NCBI RefSeq assembly: GCF_900091505.1 | Contig: NZ_LT607409.1 | Coordinates: 4,216,001-4,280,000, forward strand | DNA from: Micromonospora chokoriensis | GTDB taxonomy: Bacteria > Actinomycetota > Actinomycetes > Mycobacteriales > Micromonosporaceae | Reading direction: 5' to 3' | DNA: 64,000 nt | Shown here: positions 41,860-49,519 of the stretch, one piece after another | How the letters are laid out: every line of letters starts with the position of its first letter | How positions within the stretch are numbered: the stretch's first letter is position 1 | The notes under the pieces: model-generated | Told to the model about the DNA's origin: nothing | What the model saw: the letters and a program-made list of their open reading frames with translations, nothing else | Databases searched by the model: none | Position numbers and translations under genes: made by a program

Positions 41860-43099
41860 CATCCCGATCGGCCGGCGGGTGGCGAGTTGGCGGGTGCGGC
41901 GGTCGATGACGCAGCAGATGCTCGCGGACCGGCTGCGGAGGTCGAAGAGTTGGGTGGACAAGGTGGAGCGGGGTGTGCGCGCCCTGGACCGGTACTCGGT
42001 GATTCAGGAGCTGGCTCACGTGCTGCGGGTCGACCCGGAGGTGCTGCTTGGCCAGCAGTCCAGCACCCCGGCGGGCGCGCCGGATGGGGTGGACGGCATC
42101 CGGGCCGCGCTCGCCCGCTACGACATCCCGCCTGCTCCGAAGCAGACGACGGACGAGCTGAGAAGGCAGGCCGGGTACGCCTGGCTGAGCTATCAGCACG
42201 CGCACTACGGGCAGTTGGCGCGAGTCCTTCCGGGCCTGCTCGACGCCGCCCAGGGCGTGCGGTCGGCGGAGATGTTGGTGCAGGCGTACCGAATCACCTC
42301 GTCGTTGCTGGTGAAGCTCGGCGAGGCCGACCTAGCCTGGTTGGCCGCCGATCGGGCGATGTCCGCCGCCAGCGACGACCCGATCCTGGCCGCATCGGCG
42401 ACCATCTCAGTAGCCCAGGCGCTCCGCGCGTCAAACCGCAACCGCCCAGCCCTAACCGCGACCCTAAGGGCGGCGAACCGCATCCTCCCGGCCCTCTCCC
42501 ACTCGGCTGATCATGAGGTTGGCGGGCTTCGTGGAGATCAAATCGCCCGTCAACCTCATGATCAACGAGGCGAGGGTGAGGACGCGTCCTGGCGACAGCG
42601 ACCGTTGGGGGAGTGGGCGGTGGGTGGGACGTTGCTGGTGCAGGCCGCTCTCGCCGCCGCTGGCTGCGGTGAGCACCGTCGGGCGGACGCGCTGATCGAC
42701 AGGGCGGCAGGCGTCGCCGCCAGCCTGAGGGGGTACGACGATCCGCACCGCACCAGCTTCGGCGCAACCGCCGTCGAGTTGGCCCGTGTTCTGGTGGCCG
42801 GGCAGCGGGGTGACGCCGTCGAGGCGCTGCGACGGCACTCGACGATCGTGCGACGGGAGGGGTGGCGGCGGTTGCCGGCCCAGTATCGGGGTGCGTACCT
42901 GGTCGACGTCGCGCGGGCGTACCTCCAGGTGGGTGACCTGCCCGGGGCTGCTCGCGCGCTTGTGGACGCGGACAGTGTCGCGCCGGGTGAGGTTCGGTGC
43001 CGGCCGTTGGCGCGTACCGTGATCGCCGATGTCGCCCGCGTGCAGCCGGCGCCGGCCGGCGTGGCGCGACTGGCCACGGTGGTCGGCCTCACCCGCTGA
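41846..43099 (+). CDS. helix-turn-helix regulator with TPR-like C-terminus, interrupted in frame by a palindromic element
   Basis: A 417-residue XRE-type regulator. The N-terminal HTH (about 8-65) has MTQQMLADRLRRSKSWVDKVERG; the rest is TPR-like helix pairs (RSAEMLVQAYRITSSLLVKLGEADLAWLAADRAM and later RRADALIDRAAG are given here only as examples in short: VKLGEADLAW, ADALIDRA). Between about residues 221 and 250 the reading frame crosses a 57-bp palindrome (42508-42564) that adds an unrelated, charged stretch (GGLRGDQIARQPHDQRGEGE) without breaking the frame. Homologues lack this insert. GTG 41846 was chosen; GTG 41819 is possible. Confidence 0.8.
   Translation: MSSDDIPIGRRVASWRVRRSMTQQMLADRLRRSKSWVDKVERGVRALDRYSVIQELAHVLRVDPEVLLGQQSSTPAGAPDGVDGIRAALARYDIPPAPKQTTDELRRQAGYAWLSYQHAHYGQLARVLPGLLDAAQGVRSAEMLVQAYRITSSLLVKLGEADLAWLAADRAMSAASDDPILAASATISVAQALRASNRNRPALTATLRAANRILPALSHSADHEVGGLRGDQIARQPHDQRGEGEDASWRQRPLGEWAVGGTLLVQAALAAAGCGEHRRADALIDRAAGVAASLRGYDDPHRTSFGATAVELARVLVAGQRGDAVEALRRHSTIVRREGWRRLPAQYRGAYLVDVARAYLQVGDLPGAARALVDADSVAPGEVRCRPLARTVIADVARVQPAPAGVARLATVVGLTR
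42508..42564. repeat. 57-bp palindromic element inserted in a coding region
   Basis: Arms GATCATGAGGTTGGCGGG (42509-42526) and CCCGTCAACCTCATGATC (42546-42563) are complementary except for one base and flank a 19-nt centre. The length is a multiple of three, so the host frame survives. It looks like a dispersed REP- or MITE-type element of this genus; no second copy is seen in the window. Confidence 0.75.
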
Positions 43100-43132
43100 C
43101 GGACGAGCGCCGGCGCAGATCGTAGCCGGATG

Positions 43133-43582
43133 TCAGTGCTCCCAGAGGTTTTCCGAGCGGAAGTACCTGGCGGTGAAGGTCTCTTCCAGGGAGCCGGTGT
43201 CCGTCTCGGCTGTCCACCAGCCTGGCCATACGTCGACGCCGGAGGGTGCGCTGATGGCCGTCAGGACGGCGGAGCACAGGTGGCAGCGCCGGGGCGCCGA
43301 GTCCCGGAACCGCCCGCCGCAGTCGCAGGGCCGCAGCCGTGCCTCAAGTGCCGCCATCAGCGTCGAGTAGGCGTCGTCCCGGGACGGCAGCGCGTCCGCG
43401 ATGGTCGTACACGTGCTGTCGTAGTAGCTGATGTCCACCCGCATCGGGCAGCTGTCGCAGTAGAGGAAGTAGCAGTCCAGAAGCGGCGAGTGGTCGAGGC
43501 GGTAGAGCCGTTCGTGGCACTCCGGACAGGTGATGTCCTCACCGTTCAGCCAGTTGTCGTCGACGTCGTCCACCTGGTCCAT
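43133..43582 (-). CDS. zinc-ribbon hypothetical protein
   Basis: A 149-residue soluble, acidic protein with three Cys clusters: CPECHERL near the N-terminus, CDSCPMRV, and CDCGGRF with CHLCSA in the middle. These would bind one or two zinc ions in a rubredoxin- or zinc-ribbon-like way. There is no signal peptide or enzyme motif. It converges with the HTH regulator (33 bp between stops) and is divergent from the epoxide hydrolase gene. Function unknown. Confidence 0.75.
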   Translation of the reverse strand: MDQVDDVDDNWLNGEDITCPECHERLYRLDHSPLLDCYFLYCDSCPMRVDISYYDSTCTTIADALPSRDDAYSTLMAALEARLRPCDCGGRFRDSAPRRCHLCSAVLTAISAPSGVDVWPGWWTAETDTGSLEETFTARYFRSENLWEH

Positions 43583-43729
43583 CGGTTGATCATTTCATGG
43601 GTCCGACGCCGTGGCGCGTCGGCGATTCGCGTTTCGGCCCGGACGGCGCCGGTCCGCTGTGAGACTGGGCGAGTGCCGGCACCGTCGACGCGTCGGCGCT
43701 GTCCGACTCGACGTGACGAGGTGGGGAAG

Positions 43730-44926
43730 ATGTCCAACAACAACGAGGTTCGTCCCTTCCGGCTCGACACACCGGAGGACACGATCGCCGACCTGCGTCG
43801 CCGGATCGCCGCCACCCGCTGGCCCACCCGCGAGTTGGTCACCGATCGCTCCCAGGGGGTGCAGCTGGCGACGATCCAGGAGCTGGCCCGCTACTGGCTG
43901 GCCGACTACGACTGGCGCGCGTGCGAGACGAAGCTGAACTCGCTGCCGCAGTACACGACGACCATCGACGGCGTCGAGATTCACTTCATCCACGTACGGT
44001 CGCCGCACGAGGACGCCCTGCCGCTGATCATGACGCACGGCTGGCCGGGTTCCGTCGTCGAGCTGCTCGGGGTCGTCGGCCCACTGACCGACCCGACAGC
44101 GCACGGCGGCGCCCCCGAGGACGCGTTCCACCTGGTGCTGCCGTCGTTGCCGGGCTACGGGTTCTCCGGTGAGCCGACCGAGCCTGGGTGGAGCTCCGCG
44201 CGGATGGCACAGGCGTGGGCGAAACTCATGGACCGCCTCGGTTACCCGAGCTACGTCGCGCAGGGCGGCGACGTCGGCGCCGCCGTCACGGACGCCATGG
44301 GGCGTCAAGCACCCGAGGGGCTGCTCGGCATCCACGTCAACCTGCTCGCCGGGGCGATCGGCATCAAGGACCGGCTGCCGGCAGACTCCGAGCAGGAGCG
44401 CGCCGCGCTCGACGCGCTCAAGTTGTTCTCGATGGACGGGTTCGGCTACTTCCTGGAGCAGTCCACCCGGCCGCAGACGATCGGCTATTCCCTGCTGGAC
44501 TCACCCGTCGGGTTGGCGGCCTGGATGCTCGACCACGACACGGACAGCTACTACAAGATCTCCCGCGCGTTCCTCGACGACGACCCTGCCGGCGGTCTCA
44601 CCCGGGACAGCGTCCTCGACAACATCACGTTGTACTGGTTGACGGGCACCGGCGCTTCGTCCGCCCGTTGGTACTGGGAGCAAGGACGGTTTCAGGCCGC
44701 TGCCCAGGCAGCCGGTCAGGCCCCGCCGCCGGTCACGGTTCCGGTCGGCTTCACCACCTTTCCCGGCGAGATCTGGGCTGCTCCGCGTAGCTGGGCCGAG
44801 GCGGTCTACCCCGGCATCGCGTACTTCAACGAGGCTGATCGCGGCGGGCACTTCGCGGCCTGGGAGGAGCCGGACCTCTTCTCCGCGGAGGTGCGGGCCG
44901 CGTTCCGGCCGCTGCGGAAATCCTGA
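43730..44926 (+). CDS. epoxide hydrolase (EPHX1-type alpha/beta hydrolase)
   Basis: A 398-residue enzyme that opens epoxides to diols. It has the N-terminal lid domain of microsomal-type epoxide hydrolases (VRPFRLDTPEDTIADLRRRI, WRACETKLNSLPQY), oxyanion motif HGWPGS, nucleophile Asp in QGGDVGAAV and the catalytic His in DRGGHFAAWEEP. Length and order match the family. GAGGTGGGGAAG gives the ribosome site before ATG 43730. No clear operon partner; the haloperoxidase-like gene follows after 155 bp. Confidence 0.93.
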   Translation: MSNNNEVRPFRLDTPEDTIADLRRRIAATRWPTRELVTDRSQGVQLATIQELARYWLADYDWRACETKLNSLPQYTTTIDGVEIHFIHVRSPHEDALPLIMTHGWPGSVVELLGVVGPLTDPTAHGGAPEDAFHLVLPSLPGYGFSGEPTEPGWSSARMAQAWAKLMDRLGYPSYVAQGGDVGAAVTDAMGRQAPEGLLGIHVNLLAGAIGIKDRLPADSEQERAALDALKLFSMDGFGYFLEQSTRPQTIGYSLLDSPVGLAAWMLDHDTDSYYKISRAFLDDDPAGGLTRDSVLDNITLYWLTGTGASSARWYWEQGRFQAAAQAAGQAPPPVTVPVGFTTFPGEIWAAPRSWAEAVYPGIAYFNEADRGGHFAAWEEPDLFSAEVRAAFRPLRKS

Positions 44927-45081
44927 CGACCTCACCCGCTGACGGACGGATGCCGACGCCCGTCGTCGGTGGTGGGGTGGGTGGTCGAGCGCTTCGTGGG
45001 ACCTCCGGTAGCCCGCATATCCGCCGACCCGACGGGAAAGCGCTGACGTCCGACAGCCCGAGACCGGAGCAGGAGTCAAAC

Positions 45082-45933
45082 ATGCCTTTCATCACCGTGG
45101 GGACGGAAAACTCCGCGCCCATCGACCTGTACTACGAGGACCACGGTTCCGGTAAGCCGGTGGTGTTGATCCACGGCTTCCCGTTCAACGGCGCGACCTG
45201 GGAGAAGGTGACCACCCAGTTGCTCAACGCCGGATACCGGACGATCACCTACGATCGGCGCGGTTTCGGTAACTCCGCCCAGCCGACGTTCGGGTACGAC
45301 TACAACACGTTCGCGGCGGACCTGGACGTGCTGATGACCGAGCTGGACCTCAACGAGGTGACCCTGATCGGTCACTCGATGGGCACCGGTGAGGTGATTC
45401 GGTACCTGGGCAACTACGGCTCGCAGCGAGTGAGCCGGGCCGTGGTGCTGAGCCCGCTGCAACCGATGCTGGCCAAGGCGAAGGACAACCCGGAGGGTGT
45501 CGACACGAGCCTGTTCAAGGGTTTCCAGGACGCCATCATCAAGGACCGGTTCGCCTACCTGACCCAGTTCTGCGACGCGTTCTTCAACTACAGCGAGAAC
45601 AAGGGCAAGCTGGTCAGCGAGGAGGCGTACCGGGCGCACTGGCAGATCGGCGCCATGGCCTCCGGCAAGGCCACCCACGACAGCGTGGACGCCTGGCAGG
45701 AGGACTTCCGCCCCGACCTGCCGAAGATCAACATTCCGGTGCTGATCGTGCAGGGCGACAAGGACAACGTGCTGCCCTTCCCGGTGACCGGCCAGCGGCT
45801 CGGGCCGATGATGCCGACCGGTCAGCTCATCACGCTCAAGGGCGCGCCGCACGGTCTGCCGTGGACCAACGCCGACGAGGTCAACAAGGCCATCATGGAC
45901 TTCATGAAGCAGCCGGCCAAGGCTCGCGCCTGA
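45082..45933 (+). CDS. alpha/beta hydrolase, non-haem haloperoxidase/esterase type
   Basis: A 283-residue alpha/beta hydrolase with oxyanion HGFPFNGATW, YDRRGFGNS, nucleophile elbow GHSMGTGEV, acid in VQGDKDNVLPF and catalytic His in GAPHGLPWTN. This pattern is that of bacterial non-haem chloroperoxidases, which are better described as esterases or perhydrolases. AGGAG lies 8 bases before ATG 45082. Ends at a strong terminator shared with the convergent methyltransferase gene. Confidence 0.92.
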   Translation: MPFITVGTENSAPIDLYYEDHGSGKPVVLIHGFPFNGATWEKVTTQLLNAGYRTITYDRRGFGNSAQPTFGYDYNTFAADLDVLMTELDLNEVTLIGHSMGTGEVIRYLGNYGSQRVSRAVVLSPLQPMLAKAKDNPEGVDTSLFKGFQDAIIKDRFAYLTQFCDAFFNYSENKGKLVSEEAYRAHWQIGAMASGKATHDSVDAWQEDFRPDLPKINIPVLIVQGDKDNVLPFPVTGQRLGPMMPTGQLITLKGAPHGLPWTNADEVNKAIMDFMKQPAKARA

Positions 45934-45977
45934 CCCGTACCGGTAGCCGATCGGACATCGGCGTCGTGACGGCGCCG

Positions 45978-46016
45978 CGACACCCGGCCCACGGTTCGCA
46001 CCGGGGCCGGGTGTCG
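45978..46016. terminator. bidirectional intrinsic terminator hairpin
   Basis: A 13-bp perfect stem (CGACACCCGGCCC with its complement) and a 13-nt loop between convergent genes. Confidence 0.8.
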
Positions 46017-46023
46017 TCCTCGG

Positions 46024-47040
46024 TCAGGCCCGGCGGGCCACCACCGCACCGTTGGCGCCGGGCGCGTCGAACGGCACCCTCCGTACGTCGACGAAGCCGG
46101 CGTCGGTGAGCCAGGTGGCGTACTCGGCGCCCGAGTAGTTCCGGCCGCCCTCGGTCTCGACCAGCATGTTCATGCCCATCAGGGCCGCCTCCGGTGGCCC
46201 GGTGCGCTCGTCGTTGAGCAGCAGCTCGCAGACGACGATCGCCCCGCCCGACGGCAGCGCCGCGTGGCAGCGGGCCAACAACGCCCGGTTCGTCGGCTCG
46301 TCCCAGTCGTGCAGGATCATGCTGAGCAGGATGACGTCGTGCCCGTCCGGCAGCGCCGGGTCGGCGAGGAAGTCACCGGCCACCGCGTCGATCCGCCCGG
46401 TCAGGCCGGCCTCCGCGATCCGCTCCCGGGCCCGTACGCACACGTGCGGCAGGTCCAGGACGGTGGCCCGCAGGTCGGGCAGTCGGCGGCAGAACTCGAT
46501 CGGGAACGCGCCGGCCCCGCCGCCGACGTCGAGCAGCCGGCGGTGCGCCGAGAAGTCGTACGCGTCGGCCAGCGCGCTGGCGGTGAAGCTGGACGTGGAG
46601 AACATCGCGTCCCAGAACTGCGCCAGCATCTCCGGGTCGGCGGTGTCGAACATCGACTGCTGGGCCTCCGGGTCCCAGGTCAACGGCCGATCCGTGCGCA
46701 GCGCCTCGCCGATGCGGTGCCAGGGTAGGTAGGTGCGCAGGTCCGAGTAGCGCACCTGCGCACCGAAGTAGTAGGGGCGGCCCTCGACCAGGAACTGCTC
46801 GGCCAGCTCGGAGTTGCGGTAGCCGTCGCCGGCCTTCTCCAACAGGCCGAGCGACGCGCTGGCGGCCAGCAGCAGGTCCGCGGGCCGGTCGGGCAGACCG
46901 AACTCGGCGGAGGCTTCCTCGACGGTCATCGTCCGCCCGCCGGCCAACCTCGTGAACAGGCCCAGTTCGACGGCGACCGCGAGGGTCTTGAACCCCCACA
47001 CACCGGCCACCAGGCGCATCAGGGGAGTCGGAGAGATCAT
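46024..47040 (-). CDS. O-methyltransferase, COMT-like
   Basis: A 338-residue class I SAM-dependent O-methyltransferase. The N-terminal helical dimerisation domain (about 1-105) is followed by the SAM domain with LLDVGGGAGAFPIEF, VLDLPHVC, AVAGDFL, and the catalytic His segment ILHDWDEPTNRALL. Such enzymes methylate phenolic or polyketide hydroxyls in secondary metabolism. No biosynthetic partner is adjacent. An IS element lies just beyond its start side, which may have separated it from its original promoter context. Confidence 0.9.
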   Translation of the reverse strand: MISPTPLMRLVAGVWGFKTLAVAVELGLFTRLAGGRTMTVEEASAEFGLPDRPADLLLAASASLGLLEKAGDGYRNSELAEQFLVEGRPYYFGAQVRYSDLRTYLPWHRIGEALRTDRPLTWDPEAQQSMFDTADPEMLAQFWDAMFSTSSFTASALADAYDFSAHRRLLDVGGGAGAFPIEFCRRLPDLRATVLDLPHVCVRARERIAEAGLTGRIDAVAGDFLADPALPDGHDVILLSMILHDWDEPTNRALLARCHAALPSGGAIVVCELLLNDERTGPPEAALMGMNMLVETEGGRNYSGAEYATWLTDAGFVDVRRVPFDAPGANGAVVARRA

Positions 47041-47131
47041 GCGGTCATCAGATCACGATTCACCTCCGTCCACGATGGTCGATCACGCCCGCAGCACTGT
47101 GACCAGCCCGTCGGCCGGCGGCTTGAGCTAG

Positions 47132-48160
47132 CCCGTGTTTCGTAAGTGGGCGTGGGCCGGGTGAGGTCACGGCGTGGCGGTGATCGATAACTGAAGAGGT
47201 CTCCGGTAAGTGGGTTAGCGACCAAGCAAACCTGAATACCGGAGACCTCGTGGCCAGCCTAGCGGCGGCGGCGCGGCATGACCTGAGCGACATCCAGTGG
47301 CAGCATCTGCACCCGTTGCTGCCTGCGGAATCGGCGCGGGGAAGACCGTGCAAGTGGACCAGACGACAGATCATCGACGGCATACGGTGGCGGGTACGCA
47401 CCGGTGCGCCATGGCGTGACGTGCCCGAGAACTACGCCCCATGGCAAACGCTGTACCGGTGGTTCCGCCGCTGGCAACGTGACGGCACCTGGGCCCGCAT
47501 CCTGGCCGGGCTCCAAGCCGCCGCCGACACGGCCGGGCGCATCGACTGGAGCGTCAGCGTCGACTCCACGATCAGCCGCGCCCACCAACACGCCGCTGGC
47601 GCCCGCCGTGACGGCGACCAGCAGAAAGAACCACCCGGCGGGATCCTCACCGAGCCTGCCGATCACGCGCTGGGCCGCTCGCGAGGCGGATGGAGCACCA
47701 AGACTCACCTTGCCTGCGAACAGGGCCGCAAGGTCTTGGCCACCGTCGTCACGGCCGGGCATCGCGGTGACAGCCCGCAATTCACCACGGTCCTCGACCG
47801 TATCCGCGTTACCCGGTCCGGGCCCGGTCGGCCCCGGACCCGCCCGCAACAGGTCCTCGCAGACCGGGCCTACACGTCCAGGGCCAACCGCGCCTACCTG
47901 CGCCGACGCGGAATCAAGGCCTGCATCCCGAGCAAGCGCGACCAAGACGCACACCGCCGCGCGAAAGGCTCCCGCGGCGGCCGGCCACCCGCCTTCAACC
48001 CTGAGACCTACCGCCAGCGCCACGCCGTGGAGTGCGGCATCAACCAACTCAAACAACACCGCGCCATGGCCACCCGCTACGACAAACTGGCCGTCCGCTA
48101 CGAAGCCACCCTGACCATCGCCGCCATCAACCAGTACCTCCGAGCCTTATGAAACACGGG
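47132..48160 (+). mobile_element. intact IS5-family insertion sequence
   Basis: Terminal inverted repeats CCCGTGTTTCGTAAG (left, 47132-47146) and its near-perfect inverse (right, 48146-48160; one mismatch) enclose one transposase gene. CTAG stands directly outside both ends (47128-47131 and 48161-48164), consistent with a 4-bp target duplication. The right-hand CTAG supplies the stop codon of the membrane protein gene next to it. Element length is about 1029 bp. Confidence 0.85.
47250..48152 (+). CDS. IS5-family DDE transposase
   Basis: A 300-residue transposase in one uninterrupted frame. The N-terminal DUF4096-like domain has LSDIQWQHLHPLLP and RWRVRTGAPWRDVPE; the catalytic core shows the DDE residues in SVDSTISRAH, LADRAYTS and HAVECGINQ, with ATRYDKLAVRY near the end. 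GGAGACC precedes GTG 47250. The gene looks functional and the element complete. Confidence 0.93.
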   Translation: MASLAAAARHDLSDIQWQHLHPLLPAESARGRPCKWTRRQIIDGIRWRVRTGAPWRDVPENYAPWQTLYRWFRRWQRDGTWARILAGLQAAADTAGRIDWSVSVDSTISRAHQHAAGARRDGDQQKEPPGGILTEPADHALGRSRGGWSTKTHLACEQGRKVLATVVTAGHRGDSPQFTTVLDRIRVTRSGPGRPRTRPQQVLADRAYTSRANRAYLRRRGIKACIPSKRDQDAHRRAKGSRGGRPPAFNPETYRQRHAVECGINQLKQHRAMATRYDKLAVRYEATLTIAAINQYLRAL

Positions 48161-48565
48161 CTAGGCGGCTCGGCCGGCCGGGCGTCGGCCGACTCGCCGT
48201 GCGGCGAGGCTCACCGCCGTGCTGCCGGCCGCCGTCCCGACCAGCACCAGCACCGCCCCGACGGCCCACAGGCCGCTGTCGTCGGTGGACGCCGCCTGCC
48301 ACGTCCAGGCCGCCGTGAAGGCGACGGTCATCACCGGCACCACCAGCCACGGGCTGAGCCGTCTACCGGCGAGCGCGGCCAGCAGGACGAGCGTCAGCAC
48401 ACAGCCGATCACCTGCCACGCCTCGTACGGGCCGCTCGTCGCACCGGTCTCCGCGTCGACCGTGTGCCCGTTGTCCCAGCCCAGCCAGAGCAGCCAGGCC
48501 CCGACCGTGGCCGCCGCCAGGAACAGGACACCGAGCAGTGCGCGCGTACCCCTCGTCGCCGTCAT
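48161..48565 (-). CDS. small membrane protein whose stop codon lies in the IS target site
   Basis: A 134-residue membrane protein with four hydrophobic helices (LLGVLFLAAATVGAWLLWLG, then VIGCVLTLVLLAALAG, WLVVPVMTVAFTAAW and AVGAVLVLVGTAAG) and a basic C-terminus. No family is recognised. Its TAG (48163-48161) is part of the CTAG next to the IS right end, so the element inserted exactly at the stop codon and left the protein intact. Any downstream transcript is now cut off by the IS. Confidence 0.7.
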   Translation of the reverse strand: MTATRGTRALLGVLFLAAATVGAWLLWLGWDNGHTVDAETGATSGPYEAWQVIGCVLTLVLLAALAGRRLSPWLVVPVMTVAFTAAWTWQAASTDDSGLWAVGAVLVLVGTAAGSTAVSLAARRVGRRPAGRAA

Positions 48566-48884
48566 CGGACGATCATGCCCGGCCCGGCGGGGAAGCGGAA
48601 TGAGCACCGGTACCCAGACGCGGCGGCGATTCGGGCCGGACTGTTGCCCCGGCCGGTGGTGATCCTCTACGGTCGGCTCAGCGGTGGGCGGTGCGGTCCG
48701 CATCCGACCGGACACCGCCGGTTGCCCGTCGTGCGGGCCGGGATGGTGGAGTCCCGGGTCGCCCCGTCGGCGGGAGACTCGGCGGTCGTGTGACCCCAGC
48801 TCGTACCCCGGGCAATGCTGCCCGGCGCGGCCCCCTGCGGGCCGACGGCGAGCCGGGCACGCCGATCCCACCGGGAGAAGCCCC
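48566..48884. other. upstream region of the urease operon, no gene seen
   Basis: 319 bp between the divergent membrane protein and ureA. No family-like frame is present. It should contain the urease promoter; I found no convincing -10/-35 pair or nitrogen-regulator box. Confidence 0.4.
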
Positions 48885-49187
48885 GTGTTCCTCAGCCCGC
48901 ACGAGCAGGACCGCCTGCTCGTCCACGTGGCGGCCGATGTCGCCCGCGCCCGCCGCGAACGCGGCCTGCGCCTCAACTACCCCGAAGCCGTCGCGATCAT
49001 CACCGCGTTCCTGCTCGAAGGGGCCCGCGACGGCCGGTCCGTGGTCGACCTGATGGCGGCCGGCCGGACCGTGCTCGGCCGCGACGACGTCCAGGACGGC
49101 ATCCCCGAGCTGCTGAGGGAGGTGCAGGTGGAGGCGACGTTCCCGGACGGCACCAAGCTGGTGACGGTGCACCACCCGATCCCGTGA
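48885..49187 (+). CDS. ureA: urease subunit gamma
   Basis: The 100-residue small structural subunit of urease, which hydrolyses urea to ammonia and carbamate in the cytoplasm. It has the family pattern LSPHEQDRLLVHVAADVARARRERG reduced here to its core LSPHEQDRLL, then LNYPEAVAIITAFLLEGARDG and VEATFPDGTKLVTVHHPI. GGGAGAAG precedes GTG 48885. It is the first gene of ureABCFGD; its TGA overlaps the ureB GTG. Confidence 0.96.
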   Translation: MFLSPHEQDRLLVHVAADVARARRERGLRLNYPEAVAIITAFLLEGARDGRSVVDLMAAGRTVLGRDDVQDGIPELLREVQVEATFPDGTKLVTVHHPIP

Positions 49188-49519
49188 TCCCGGGGGAGAT
49201 CCTGCCGGCGGCCGACCCGGTCGAGATCAACGCGGGCCGGCCGGTGACCACACTGCTCGTGGTCAACACCGCCGACCGGCCGGTGCAGGTGGGCTCGCAC
49301 TACCACTTCGCCGAGGCCAACCCCGCGTTGTCGTTCGATCGGGACGCCGCCTGGGGGCAGCGGCTCGCCGTGCCGGCGGGCACCTCGGTCCGGTTCGAGC
49401 CGGGCATCAGCCGCAGTGTCGAGCTCGTCCCGTTCGGCGGGGCGCGCGTCGTGCCGGGGCTGCGCGGCGAGTGCGCCGGCCCGTTGGACCGGTCACCGGC
49501 CGACGGATCGTCGCGGTGA
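49184..49519 (+). CDS. ureB: urease subunit beta
   Basis: A 111-residue structural subunit. The motifs IPGEILPA at the start, VQVGSHYHFAEANPAL in the centre and GTSVRFEPG are canonical. It packs around UreC in the (UreABC)3-type complex. Its GTG overlaps the ureA stop and its TGA overlaps the ureC GTG (GTGA in both cases), so the three subunits are translationally coupled. The last 15 residues are less conserved. Confidence 0.96.
   Translation: MIPGEILPAADPVEINAGRPVTTLLVVNTADRPVQVGSHYHFAEANPALSFDRDAAWGQRLAVPAGTSVRFEPGISRSVELVPFGGARVVPGLRGECAGPLDRSPADGSSR

Noticed and set aside
48566..48884. GlnR box upstream of ureA
   Set aside because: A GTGAC at about 48790 has no properly spaced GAAAC partner.
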